A stretch of DNA of 64,000 bases, taken from assembly GCF_009363075.1 (NCBI RefSeq), contig NZ_CP045293.1:682001-746000 (forward strand). Direction: 5' to 3'. Under the pieces are notes generated by a model. It was not told the origin of the DNA. It searched no databases and was given only the letters and a program-made list of their open reading frames with translations. Shown piece by piece: positions 37,901-45,666 of the stretch. Positions within the stretch are counted from its first letter, which is position 1. Each line of letters starts with the position of its first letter. A program made the translations under genes and the position numbers. The stretch comes from Paenibacillus guangzhouensis (GTDB taxonomy: Bacteria > Bacillota > Bacilli > Paenibacillales > Paenibacillaceae).

Positions 37901-39098
37901 GCCGAACCGTGCAGGCGATTGTCTGGCGGATGATCCGTCGAAGTGGTACATCTCCGTCGTACCGGCGGAGGAAGTCCAGCAGTGGGCAGCCGTCGGACTT
38001 GAGACGGTCGATCAAGATGATGCATACATGGCGAAGTTAAATCTCGTCAGACAGATGGCGGAGGGTCAGGTGGCAGGACTGCAATCAGCGGTGTCAAACG
38101 CCTCTGCCTCAGTATCTGAAGAGACTGCACTCCAAGAAATTGTTGATGGACAGCTTGAATTGTGGTTGGACGAGCCAACAGCGGAGCCTTCAGATGTGGA
38201 TGTAGATTCGAACGTGCTTATAGGCATTGAAGCTGTTGCACGCAACTTGATCTCGAAGCGGCTCGAATGGCGCTATCCCCATCATCTGGCAAGCGGCGTG
38301 GCGGCGAAGACGACGGTGACTGAGATGAAACGGATGCTGCAAATGCAGGAAGAGGATCCTGCGGAGGAGCTGTACCAAGAGATATTTACGAATGATGATG
38401 AGGACGAAGGGCAGTTAGAAATGCGTCAGACGTCGGAGGATGAATCGATCTTGTCGCTCCATCTTCGTCGTCCGAGGTTCATGGAGAAGAAAAAGCTAAC
38501 GCCTACGGAGCGAGGAACGGTCTATCACTTAGTTATGCAGCATGTCCCCATCGGATCTGATCTGGGAATCGATGCGGACGGTGTGAGTTCTTTGTTGAAC
38601 CAAATGGTGGAGCGTCGCTTGATTTCGGATGAACAGCGAAGAGCGGTTGATCCGGCAAGCGTCGCAGCCTTCTATGCAAGCGAGATCGGTTCAGAGTTAA
38701 CGGCTGCGAAATGGGTCAAACGTGAGATACCTTTCAGCTTCGGGCTGCAAGCGACGGAGGCGATCCCCCATTTGAGGAAGATGCAAGAAGAAGCGGTGGT
38801 GCATCCGGACATGGATCGTCTTCAGGTTGAGGCGATGGATTTGTCATCGCTTGATGGGGAAACCGTCTTAATTCAAGGGGTGATCGACTGTCTATATGAA
38901 CGTGAGGACGGCGCTCTGGTGTTGCTCGATTACAAGACGGACCGTATTCCCCCAGGGGAAAAGGGTTTGATGGAAGTGGCGGAGCGTTATCGATTCCAAT
39001 TGGAGCTATACAAGTCGGCGATTGAGCGGATGTGGAGACGTCCCGTGGATGCCTTGGTGTTATATTTCTTTGATGGATGTCATGTCGTGCACTTATAG
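34923..39098 (+). CDS. addA: AddA, helicase/nuclease subunit A of the AddAB recombination complex
   Basis: 1391 residues, about 160 longer than B. subtilis AddA. UvrD-type helicase with Walker A AAAGSGKT (35-42), LLDEYQDTN (Walker B), MVGDVKQSIYRFRLAEP and the MTIHKSKGLEFPVVF motif; the C-terminal nuclease has VLLDYKTDR (Asp1336). The extra length sits in acidic, low-complexity stretches, one after the helicase first half (LDDESADTEVSNGEEEGG) and one near residues 1050-1100. Its stop codon TAG (39096-39098) lies inside the 12-bp duplication made by the MITE directly behind, so the end of the gene was copied but the reading frame was not changed. Confidence 0.97.
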   Translation: MTMNNNVVPKPEGSQWTDDQWSAIVRGGENILVAAAAGSGKTAVLVERIIRKIASEEEPLNVDQLLVATFTKAAAAEMRERIREALEKELDKNPDSEHLRRQLALMNRASITTLHSFCLEVIQRYFQLIPLDPAFRIANETEADFIRQEVLEDLFEAHYAEDAEDSDFRKLVDWFSGERSDEAMVRLVQSLYDFSRSHPWPREWLYTMADAFAVEDVSMLGQSAWAQSVVADVRLQLNGIVGVLRQAMMLIEQPGGPVPYRDTLMEDMSMVLSLRDAAEEAPWEMLYEHFASMAFGKLKACRGEQYNKELQDQVKGLRDQVKKLLTAMQEELFRRPPELFLGEMQTLAPLMRTLAEFVLSFGEKYEQAKRAKGLVDFSDLEHYCLQILRHPASTLEETYPSGAALEYQTQFAEVLLDEYQDTNMVQEAIVSLISRPGAGNRFMVGDVKQSIYRFRLAEPGLFLNKYKSYPAMSKGQGLRIDLARNFRSRQEIVDAVNTIFRQIMNASVAEIDYDERAELVCGAKYPVGEEAFGQEYPAELWLIDRGNGAGTQGVEPLDDESADTEVSNGEEEGGASMHRAAQLDAEELMTAQLEARLIATQIRQLMGEYGTPFQVYDKFLKGMRSVTYRDIVILLRATQQWAPLMIEQLRLEGIPAYAELNTGYFEATEVEVMISLLKVIDNPVQDIPLAGVLRSPIVNLTAEELAQIRLHGKGLTFYEAMVKLTMEDEVRRDDLSVERGLLTKLRRFMDRLAYWRDEARQGSLSELLWRIYRETGYYDWVGGLPGGTQRQANLRALYDRARQYESTSLRGLFRFLRFIERMQDNGGDLGTARALGEQEDVVRIMTIHKSKGLEFPVVFVAGLSKMFNQQDLSASFLMHKQLGFGPRYMDQELRVAYPTLPSLAIKRQIKMELLAEEMRVLYVALTRPKEKLYLIGSVRNVEKQLQTWGQAVDQTDLLLPDYMLARGRSYLDWIAPSLMRHRDGSELRRLGGLPNRAGDCLADDPSKWYISVVPAEEVQQWAAVGLETVDQDDAYMAKLNLVRQMAEGQVAGLQSAVSNASASVSEETALQEIVDGQLELWLDEPTAEPSDVDVDSNVLIGIEAVARNLISKRLEWRYPHHLASGVAAKTTVTEMKRMLQMQEEDPAEELYQEIFTNDDEDEGQLEMRQTSEDESILSLHLRRPRFMEKKKLTPTERGTVYHLVMQHVPIGSDLGIDADGVSSLLNQMVERRLISDEQRRAVDPASVAAFYASEIGSELTAAKWVKREIPFSFGLQATEAIPHLRKMQEEAVVHPDMDRLQVEAMDLSSLDGETVLIQGVIDCLYEREDGALVLLDYKTDRIPPGEKGLMEVAERYRFQLELYKSAIERMWRRPVDALVLYFFDGCHVVHL

Positions 39099-39100
39099 AG

Positions 39101-39350
39101 GTTGTTCAAAAAGTCATCATTTGATCACGAAGTGATTCGAGAAGTGTAATCGACATCGAATCTTGCGTTCACCTTCGAAGAGCATATGCTTACGGAGTAT
39201 GTTTCCTTTGGAAACATTTCAGGTACTCATTTAGGTTTTGCCTAAACTCCGTTCCTCTAAAAGTTTTTTCGAAGAAAAACTCGCTACGGAAGCATGGCCA
39301 CTTCAGGTTCTCGCAACCTTCTCGGTGCTGAAATGCCGACTTTTTGAACA
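39101..39350. mobile_element. MITE-like element with 12-bp target-site duplication
   Basis: 250 bases with terminal inverted repeats TGTTCAAAAAGTC (39104-39116) and GACTTTTTGAACA (39338-39350). The sequence TGCACTTATAGA stands on both sides (39089-39100 and 39351-39362), which is the mark of insertion. It encodes nothing convincing; inside are several small palindromes (ATCACGAAGTGAT, TTTAGG-TTTTG-CCTAAA, GTTTCC-TTT-GGAAAC). The transposase would have to come from elsewhere in the genome. A 10-12 bp duplication fits some IS4-family elements, but the family is not proven. Confidence 0.9.
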
Positions 39351-39431
39351 TGCACTTATAGAAACCCCGGCTGTTACTGATACAGTTCCGTGGTCGTAAT
39401 AGGAAGTAGGAAGGTAGAGGAGGAACGCAGG

Positions 39432-40622
39432 ATGCGGATATTGCATACGGCGGATTGGCATTTTGGCCGAACGCTGGAAGGCCGAAGCCGATTGGAAGAG
39501 CAGGCGGCATTCGTGGACGAATTGGTGCGGCTTACGGAGGAACAGCAAATTGATCTTATATTGCTCGCGGGAGATATTTATGACTCCGTCAATCCGCCCG
39601 CGGGTGCGGAGCAGCTCTTCTACGAAGCGATGGCACGCTTGTCCGCGGGCGGCAGCAGACCGATTGCCGTTATTGCAGGCAATCACGATCAACCCGAGCG
39701 GCTCGCGGCCGTAGGCCCGCTCGTCGCGCGAGCAGGCATCACGATCGCCGGTCTCCCGACCGGCGATGTGATGCGCTTCGCGGCGCCGCGCACGGGCGAG
39801 CGCGCGGTCGTTGCCGCGCTGCCCTACCCGTCAGAAGCTCGGCTCGCCGAGCTTCTGACGGGGGAGGATGCCGACGAATCCGGCATCCGCAGCGCGTACA
39901 GCGCGCGCGTTGGGCGTCTGCTGCGCCAGCAAGCGCAGCAGTTCGCCAAGGACACGGTAAATGTGGCGATGAGTCACATTTACGTGCTTGGGGGCGTGGA
40001 ATCAGACTCGGAACGTCCGATTCAGGTGGGCGGTGCCTACACAGTAGACACCGCTGCACTTGCGACCGGCGCCCAGTACACGGCGCTCGGTCACCTTCAC
40101 CGCCCGCAGATGGTGAAGGGCGAAGGGATGATTCGCTACAGCGGATCGCCGCTGGCTTACAGCTTCTCGGAAGCCGGACAAGCCAAATCCGTGACGATAT
40201 TGGATATCGCACCGGGACAGGCTGCCTCCCCGCAAGAGATCTTCTTAAGCAGCGGACGCTCGCTGGTTCGCTGGCAGGCGCGGGGTGGCATGGAGGAAGT
40301 CTATCGCTGGCTTGACGAGGGCCGCGATGCACGGGCATGGATCGATCTCGAGATCCGATTGACGGAAGCGATGACGATGGAGCAAATCCAGCATCTTCGC
40401 AAGATGCACGATGGTATTGTGAATATTCGTCCCATCTATCCGGAAATGGAGTCTTCTGAGCTGCTCTTAGCAAATCGATCCGAGATGCCTATCGATGAAT
40501 TGTTCCGTCGTTTCTATGAGCGGCAGACCGGGGGAGCGGAGCCGAATCCAGAGCTCGTGCAATTGTTCTTAGAGCTTATTCATCATTCGAATCCCTTAGA
40601 GAACGGAGGGGAATCGGCATGA
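39432..40622 (+). CDS. sbcD: SbcD, exonuclease subunit of SbcCD
   Basis: 396 residues from ATG at 39432; GAGGAGGAAC lies just before it and the family starts MRILHTADWH. Mre11-type phosphoesterase that with SbcC opens hairpins and processes blocked DNA ends. Metal motifs: HTADWHFGRTLE, LLAGDIYDSVNPP, AGNHDQPER, and ALGHLHRPQ. Bases 39721-39900 are about 72% G+C by hand count, clearly above the surrounding roughly 50%, without disturbing the frame. The MITE sits between addA and this gene, so transcription from addA must cross it. Overlaps sbcC by 4 bases. Confidence 0.96.
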   Translation: MRILHTADWHFGRTLEGRSRLEEQAAFVDELVRLTEEQQIDLILLAGDIYDSVNPPAGAEQLFYEAMARLSAGGSRPIAVIAGNHDQPERLAAVGPLVARAGITIAGLPTGDVMRFAAPRTGERAVVAALPYPSEARLAELLTGEDADESGIRSAYSARVGRLLRQQAQQFAKDTVNVAMSHIYVLGGVESDSERPIQVGGAYTVDTAALATGAQYTALGHLHRPQMVKGEGMIRYSGSPLAYSFSEAGQAKSVTILDIAPGQAASPQEIFLSSGRSLVRWQARGGMEEVYRWLDEGRDARAWIDLEIRLTEAMTMEQIQHLRKMHDGIVNIRPIYPEMESSELLLANRSEMPIDELFRRFYERQTGGAEPNPELVQLFLELIHHSNPLENGGESA

Positions 40623-43600
40623 AGCCAATCCATTTGAAATTATCTGGCCTTCAGAGTTACCGTGACGCGCAGGAGATCGATTTTACGGCGCTGTGCGAGA
40701 CGGGATTGTTTGGGATTTTCGGGCCTACGGGCAGCGGTAAGTCGACGGTGCTCGATGCAATCACACTTGCGATGTATGGGAAGGTGGAACGCGCTGCGAA
40801 TGGAACGCAAGGGATCATGAACCTGAACGAGAACCAGCTTGCAGTGTCCTTTACCTTTGAATTGTTGTCCGTAGACGGGCCGAAGCGGTACCGCGTTGAA
40901 CGTCGATTCAAACGAATGAACGAGATTTCGATTAGTAATACGGTAAGTCGCTTCGTTGAGATTACGGCGGAAGGAGAAGCCGTTCTCGCCGACAAGTTGG
41001 CAGATGTGACGCGATGTGTCGAGGAGATTATCGGTCTGACCATTACGGATTTCACGCGTGCTGTTGTGCTGCCGCAAGGGAAGTTCGCCGAGTTCCTTGC
41101 TCTGAAGGGCAGTGAACGCCGACAGATGCTTCAGCGTCTATTCCATTTGGAGAAGTATGGCGATGAGTTAATGTTCGGGCTAAGCCGTCGTCTGAAGGAG
41201 ACCGACGTACGTCTGAAGGAAGTTGCCGCAGAGCAGCAGGGACTAGGGGATGCTTCTGAAGCAACGGTAAGCCAAGCCTCGGAGACGCTTGAGCAGGCAC
41301 GCCAGCAAGCAGAGGAACAACGGATGAAACGCAAGAAGTTAGAGACTGAAGTTGATCGCGTGAAGGCGACGCGGGACCAAGGTTTAGAATTATCGGGGCT
41401 TTTGCATAAGCAAGCTGAATTGACAACAAAGGATCCACACATCGCGGAGCTTGAGCAAATGTTGACTCGTGCGGATGCAGCAAGACGTCTTATTCCTTTT
41501 CTCCACGAATATGAACAGTCTGCGCTTCAATTGGCGGAACGCAAGGCAGTACTTGCAACGGTTACGCAGAAGGAACAGCATGCGCGCGAAGCTGCTGAAC
41601 GGGCTGCAACGACATTTGATGAGAGACAACGACAGTTATCGGAACAGGAGCCCAAGCTGCTCCTGCGTCTGGACCATCTAGAACAAGCTCGTTCTTTAGA
41701 ACAAGAATGCAAGCAACTGAAACAAGAGACAGCCGAGCTTGCGCAGCGGAACGCACAAAATGCAGAACAACAAGCTGGCGTAACCGAACAGCTCGCGAAG
41801 CTGCAACTTCAGCGTGAGAAGGCGCTCAAACGTCAAGCGGAGCTAACTGAAGCGCTAAAAGCGAATGAAGTGCGTCCGGAATGGCGCGAGCAGGTTCAAC
41901 GCGCGGATCGTCTTCATCAATCCATCGAAGCTTTAGATCGCCAATGGCAGGGGGCAACATCGGAACTCGAAGCGATTGCTGAGCGGATGAAGCAAGCCGA
42001 ACAAGCGCATCAAGCACAAGAAGCCTTAGAGCGGGAGATATATGATGAGAATCTTCGTACGTTGGATCGGATTCATAGCCTGTACGTGTCCTTGCATCGC
42101 GAACAGAAGCGGCACGCAAACCTACAACAGGTGCTCACGGATGAGATTACTCGGCTGCGGCGTGTAGAGCGAGAGCAAGAGATTGAGATGTTATCCGCCA
42201 AGCTTGCCGAACAATTGGTCCAAGGGGAGCCGTGTCCCGTGTGCGGTTCGACGGCGCACCAGAGCCACTCGCGAGATAAGCAGGATAAGGTGCTGCGAGA
42301 TAATAAGTCTGCAGATATCTCCGCACAACTTACTGCGGCAGAGCCTCTAGTCCAAGCGCTGCATGAAATGAAAGCGGCGAGTTTGCAGCTTATCTCCAGA
42401 TTGCATGCTCTTCCAACTGCGCTTGAAATGGAAGGGACAGGCATATCATCGCAGCTAGAAGCGGCTGTGACGCTGCAGGGAGAGCAAGGATCTCTCGAAC
42501 AGGAGGAAGCCTCGCAGTCTATGACGGCCGAGCTAGATGGTCTGCAAGCAGCATATGCAAGCCAACGTACAGCGCAGAAAGAGTACAGCACGGAGGTTGA
42601 ACAATTAGAGCAATTCGCAAAGCAGCATCGTGCACGTGTATCAGGGCTTCAGCGTCAGTCTTCTCAGCTTCGTGCAGATCGTCAAGCATTGGAAGAACTG
42701 CATCATAGCCAGCAGCGAATGATTCAATCGATTACGAACGAACGAGCTGTCTTGCTTGAACAGTGGGAGAAGCAAATTCCTACCGCTATTGCGCGGGTAT
42801 CCATCGAATCGATCTTGCTGGAATTGAAGAACAAAGATGAGCAGCTGCATGATATTCAGGATCGATTGGAACGCAGCGTCCCTTTTATTGATGAGATGAA
42901 TGCACAGCTGCTGGCGAAGAGTCAAGAACTTGCAGCGCTAGAGAAGGACGGCGTCTTGATCATGGCTCAACTCGAAGGGAAATCACAGCTAGTCCTTGAA
43001 AAAGAAGTCAGACTTCAACAACTTATCGGTCTGGATGCAGCTGTGCAGACAGTAGCAGGCTTAATTCTTGAGACAGAAGCGAAGTTGTCAACGCTTCGTG
43101 CCGATGCTCTATCCGCTAAGTCTCTAAGAGACCAAGCGAATACACTGCTCCAGACGTTATCAGCAGAAGCCGTTCAAGCCCAGCAGTCCGCATTATCCGC
43201 CGAAGAACGCGCGGCACAAGCGGAACGAATCTGGATTCAGCAAAGGTCGGATTCGATATTCACGCCGCAAGAGGATGTGCGTCGAGCGACATTGACGCAG
43301 GAGCAGATGGCTGATTATCAACAGGCCATTTCGTTACACCGACAACTTCAACAACAGTTTGCTTCTCAGATTCAGCGGCTTGAAGAGAAACTTCAAGGCG
43401 AGCGAGTCTCGGAAGACGCATGGGAGCAATTGATGCAATCTATGCAGCAGCAGCTGGCTCAGGATGAAGAGGCTGTACGTGCGAAAGCGAAGGCAGAACG
43501 AGATCTCGAAGAACTGACGCGAAGAGCAGAGCGATGGTCTGTATTAGAACAGCAGCGTATTGTCGAACAAGCGCTGCTCGAACGGTTATCACAGCTTCAG

Positions 43601-44086
43601 GCGGTCTTCCGCGGCAATGCCTTCGTTGAATTCATCGCGGAAGAGCAGCTGATGCAAGTTAGCCGCGCCGCTTCAGAGCGTTTACGCTTCTTGACCAAGC
43701 AGCGTTACGCTTTAGAAGTAGACTCCACAGGTGGATTCGTCATTCGAGATGATGCGAACGGCGGCGTTCGGCGCCCGGTATCGACCTTATCGGGCGGAGA
43801 GACCTTCTTGACTTCACTCGCACTGGCGCTAGCCCTATCCGCGCAGATTCAGCTTCAAGGCAAATATCCGCTGCAATTCTTCTTCCTCGATGAAGGATTC
43901 GGTACGCTGGATCCTGAGCTGTTGGATACCGTGATTACGGCACTTGAGAAGCTGCATCTGGATCGGTTGACTGTGGGGATCATTAGTCACGTGCCTGAAC
44001 TTCGGGCCCGTCTCCCTCGGAAACTTGTCGTAACGCCTGCACAGCAATCAGGAGAGGGTTCGACGATTGCTCTAGAATCGATTTAG
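40619..44086 (+). CDS. sbcC: SbcC, SMC-like ATPase subunit of SbcCD
   Basis: 1155 residues. Rad50-type ATPase that holds and gates the SbcD nuclease. N-terminal Walker A GPTGSGKST (35-43), two very long Glu/Gln/Arg-rich coiled coils, the zinc hook CPVC at 539-542, then the C-terminal signature LSGGETFLTSLALALAL and Walker B FFLDEGFGTLD. The start overlaps the sbcD stop (ATGA). The adjoining addB-addA-sbcD-sbcC order equals B. subtilis. Confidence 0.97.
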   Translation: MKPIHLKLSGLQSYRDAQEIDFTALCETGLFGIFGPTGSGKSTVLDAITLAMYGKVERAANGTQGIMNLNENQLAVSFTFELLSVDGPKRYRVERRFKRMNEISISNTVSRFVEITAEGEAVLADKLADVTRCVEEIIGLTITDFTRAVVLPQGKFAEFLALKGSERRQMLQRLFHLEKYGDELMFGLSRRLKETDVRLKEVAAEQQGLGDASEATVSQASETLEQARQQAEEQRMKRKKLETEVDRVKATRDQGLELSGLLHKQAELTTKDPHIAELEQMLTRADAARRLIPFLHEYEQSALQLAERKAVLATVTQKEQHAREAAERAATTFDERQRQLSEQEPKLLLRLDHLEQARSLEQECKQLKQETAELAQRNAQNAEQQAGVTEQLAKLQLQREKALKRQAELTEALKANEVRPEWREQVQRADRLHQSIEALDRQWQGATSELEAIAERMKQAEQAHQAQEALEREIYDENLRTLDRIHSLYVSLHREQKRHANLQQVLTDEITRLRRVEREQEIEMLSAKLAEQLVQGEPCPVCGSTAHQSHSRDKQDKVLRDNKSADISAQLTAAEPLVQALHEMKAASLQLISRLHALPTALEMEGTGISSQLEAAVTLQGEQGSLEQEEASQSMTAELDGLQAAYASQRTAQKEYSTEVEQLEQFAKQHRARVSGLQRQSSQLRADRQALEELHHSQQRMIQSITNERAVLLEQWEKQIPTAIARVSIESILLELKNKDEQLHDIQDRLERSVPFIDEMNAQLLAKSQELAALEKDGVLIMAQLEGKSQLVLEKEVRLQQLIGLDAAVQTVAGLILETEAKLSTLRADALSAKSLRDQANTLLQTLSAEAVQAQQSALSAEERAAQAERIWIQQRSDSIFTPQEDVRRATLTQEQMADYQQAISLHRQLQQQFASQIQRLEEKLQGERVSEDAWEQLMQSMQQQLAQDEEAVRAKAKAERDLEELTRRAERWSVLEQQRIVEQALLERLSQLQAVFRGNAFVEFIAEEQLMQVSRAASERLRFLTKQRYALEVDSTGGFVIRDDANGGVRRPVSTLSGGETFLTSLALALALSAQIQLQGKYPLQFFFLDEGFGTLDPELLDTVITALEKLHLDRLTVGIISHVPELRARLPRKLVVTPAQQSGEGSTIALESI

Positions 44087-44095
44087 CGAAAACTG

Positions 44096-44127
44096 TTATA
44101 CTCTGTGATACACTTCACAGAGTATAA
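44096..44127 (+). terminator. Perfect 13-bp inverted repeat after sbcC
   Basis: TTATACTCTGTGA, six bases, TCACAGAGTATAA. It lies ten bases after the sbcC stop. No T-run follows, so it is either a poor terminator and mRNA 3' hairpin, or a binding site for a dimeric regulator. Two -10-like TATAAT boxes (44123-44128 within its right arm, and near 44140) lack good -35 partners. Confidence 0.5.
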
Positions 44128-44168
44128 TGAATCCTGCTGTTATAATACAATTAACCGACATCCTTGTT

Positions 44169-44272
44169 GAGCACTTGTTAGAAATATACGCTGATCCTTA
44201 CCACGGAAGGAAGCAACCTAGAATCGTCAGCAAGATTCTCGGCGTATATCTCTAACATGTGCTCTTTTTTTT
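44169..44272 (+). ncRNA. Three-way-junction RNA ending in a U-run (extended terminator or small RNA)
   Basis: A 23-base arm (44169-44191) pairs with 44242-44264 with only two mismatches and is followed by eight T. The 50 bases inside fold as two hairpins: TCCTT-AAGGA (44195-44211) and AGAATC-GATTCT (44220-44239). This is far larger than a normal terminator. A small RNA with its own promoter upstream or an extended 3' end of sbcC are both possible; no known family recognised. Confidence 0.5.
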
Positions 44273-44280
44273 CGTGTGGA

Positions 44281-44310
44281 TTGGACTCTGGGCTAATTTT
44301 TTTGTATGAT
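44281..44310 (+). promoter_or_regulatory. Sigma-A promoter of hinT
   Basis: TTGGAC at 44281-44286, 18-base spacer, TATGAT at 44305-44310. It begins right after the U-run of the preceding structure. Confidence 0.6.
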
Positions 44311-44359
44311 GGTATTATCGAAATCATCAGAACTGATACTATGCATGGGGGTTGCCTAG

Positions 44360-44710
44360 ATGGATTGCATTTTCTGTAAAATTGTTGAGGGAACAATCCC
44401 TTCGAAGAAAGTATTCGAGAACGAACGCATTGTCGCGTTCTATGATATTCAGCCTTCAGCAGCACAGCATGTGTTGATCATTCCGAAGAAACATATCGCG
44501 ACGATGAATGATGTGGAAGCGGAAGACCTTGCGCTGATCGGTGAAATCCATCAGGCAGCACAACAGATCGCTAGGGAGCTAGGCATCGCAGAATCCGGTT
44601 ATCGCTTGATTAACAATTGTGGACCTGACAGCGGTCAAGTGGTATTCCATATTCATTACCATCTGCTCGGGGGAGAGAAATTAGGCGCCCTTGTAGGGAG
44701 CAGAGACTAA
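44360..44710 (+). CDS. HIT-family (HinT-like) nucleotide hydrolase
   Basis: 116 residues. Histidine triad H97-I-H99-Y-H101 followed by LLGG; the start MDCIFCKIVEGTIPSKKVFE with two cysteines spaced as in zinc-bearing HIT proteins. Family members hydrolyse purine nucleoside phosphoramidates (adenosine 5'-monophosphoramidates). GGGGG ribosome site before the ATG. Single gene; next come rpsU and yqeY, as in other Bacillales. Confidence 0.93.
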   Translation: MDCIFCKIVEGTIPSKKVFENERIVAFYDIQPSAAQHVLIIPKKHIATMNDVEAEDLALIGEIHQAAQQIARELGIAESGYRLINNCGPDSGQVVFHIHYHLLGGEKLGALVGSRD

Positions 44711-44747
44711 TTTTTAGGCTCAGTAGAAATAGGAAATGGAGTCATAG

Positions 44748-44777
44748 TTGACACCATATTTCCTTTTCACATATAAT
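44748..44777 (+). promoter_or_regulatory. Sigma-A promoter of rpsU
   Basis: Consensus TTGACA (44748-44753), 18-base spacer, consensus TATAAT (44772-44777): one of the strongest promoters in the window, fitting a ribosomal protein gene. Confidence 0.85.
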
Positions 44778-44836
44778 GAAATTTGATGAACCGTGTTATC
44801 CGTCTTGGACGGTCTGGTCGGAGGGAGGGAAAACTG

Positions 44837-45010
44837 GTGTCTGAAACTAAAGTTCGCAAAAACGAAACAATTGATGCTGCACTTCGTCGCTTTAAGCGCT
44901 CCATTGCTAAAGATGGTGTATTGGCTGAAGTGAAGAAACGCAAGCACTATGAAAAGCCAAGTGTTAAGCGCAAGAAAAAGTCCGAGGCTGCTCGTAAGAG
45001 AAAGTTTTAG
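44837..45010 (+). CDS. rpsU: 30S ribosomal protein S21
   Basis: 57 residues from GTG at 44837, reading [20 protein letters not shown]. The frame is open upstream to 44783, but GAGGGAGGG at 44821 and the conserved start decide for 44837. Basic C-terminus ([15 protein letters not shown]). S21 joins the 30S platform next to the Shine-Dalgarno duplex. Followed after 16 bases by yqeY, the usual pair. Confidence 0.96.
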   Translation: MSETKVRKNETIDAALRRFKRSIAKDGVLAEVKKRKHYEKPSVKRKKKSEAARKRKF

Positions 45011-45026
45011 GAGGATCTAACTACCA

Positions 45027-45470
45027 ATGAATTTAAGCGAACGATTGAACGAAGATATGAAGCAAGCGATGAAAAGTCAAGACAAGTTCAAACTCTCCAC
45101 CATTCGAATGGTTCGCTCGGCGATTAAGAATCTTGAAATAGATTTGAAAAGAACTTTGAATGACGAAGAAGTGCTTGAAATTCTAGGTCGTGAAATCAAA
45201 CAGCGAAAAGATTCCCTCCAAGAATTTACTAAGGCAGGTCGTGACGACCTCGCCACAAACTTAAAAGCAGAAATCGAATTGATTGGTCAGTACCTACCTG
45301 TCCAGCTTACTGAAGAAGAGATTAAAGTGATTGTACAGCAGACCATCCAGGAAACCGGTGCTTCTTCTAAAGCCGATATGGGTAAGGTTATGAGTGCTCT
45401 AATGCCGAAGGTAAAAGGGCGCGCTGACGGTAAAATAGTGAACCAAGCGGTATCACAGTTTCTGCAATAA
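45027..45470 (+). CDS. yqeY: YqeY, GatB/YqeY-domain protein
   Basis: 147 residues, the family's standard size. It has the helical GatB/YqeY domain alone (MNLSERLNEDMKQAMKSQDK, EIKQRKDSLQEFTKAGRDDL, IGQYLPVQLTEEEI, KADMGKVMSALMPKVKGRAD). This domain lies at the tRNA-binding end of GatB amidotransferase; the free-standing protein's role is not known. Terminator behind at 45502. Confidence 0.95.
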   Translation: MNLSERLNEDMKQAMKSQDKFKLSTIRMVRSAIKNLEIDLKRTLNDEEVLEILGREIKQRKDSLQEFTKAGRDDLATNLKAEIELIGQYLPVQLTEEEIKVIVQQTIQETGASSKADMGKVMSALMPKVKGRADGKIVNQAVSQFLQ

Positions 45471-45501
45471 ACCTAAACATCCTACGTATGTGGAATGTTT
45501 T

Positions 45502-45537
45502 AGACTGCCGGCAACAATGTTGTCGGCAGTCTTTTTA
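45502..45537 (+). terminator. Terminator of rpsU-yqeY
   Basis: AGACTGCCGGCAACA pairs with TGTTGTCGGCAGTCT (one wobble) and is followed by TTTTTAA. Confidence 0.92.
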
Positions 45538-45590
45538 ATATGCACAAAATTACTGCTACGGACGGTTACAACGGCTGCGATTGATTTTCT

Positions 45591-45616
45591 TGAAACGAAA
45601 AATCTTCATCTACGTA
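45591..45616 (+). promoter_or_regulatory. Sigma-W-type ECF promoter of nfeD-floA
   Basis: TGAAAC at 45591-45596, exactly 16 bases, CGTA at 45613-45616: a full match to the sigma-W consensus. In B. subtilis the homologous yqeZ-yqfA-yqfB operon is sigma-W controlled, so both sequence and context agree. Confidence 0.9.
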
Positions 45617-45666
45617 TAACTAGTATCAGTCTTTGACGATATTTGACAGAGAAAGGGGGAAACAGA

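Noticed and set aside
39190-39692. Minus-strand open frames over the MITE and sbcD start
   Set aside because: No ribosome site; the MITE is non-coding and the other frame shadows sbcD.
44200-44218. GGAAGGAAGCA, identical to the helix 8 tetraloop region of SRP RNA
   Set aside because: The 5' partner needed for helix 8 is not there; instead the bases pair as TCCTT/AAGGA within the three-way junction. Treated as chance similarity.
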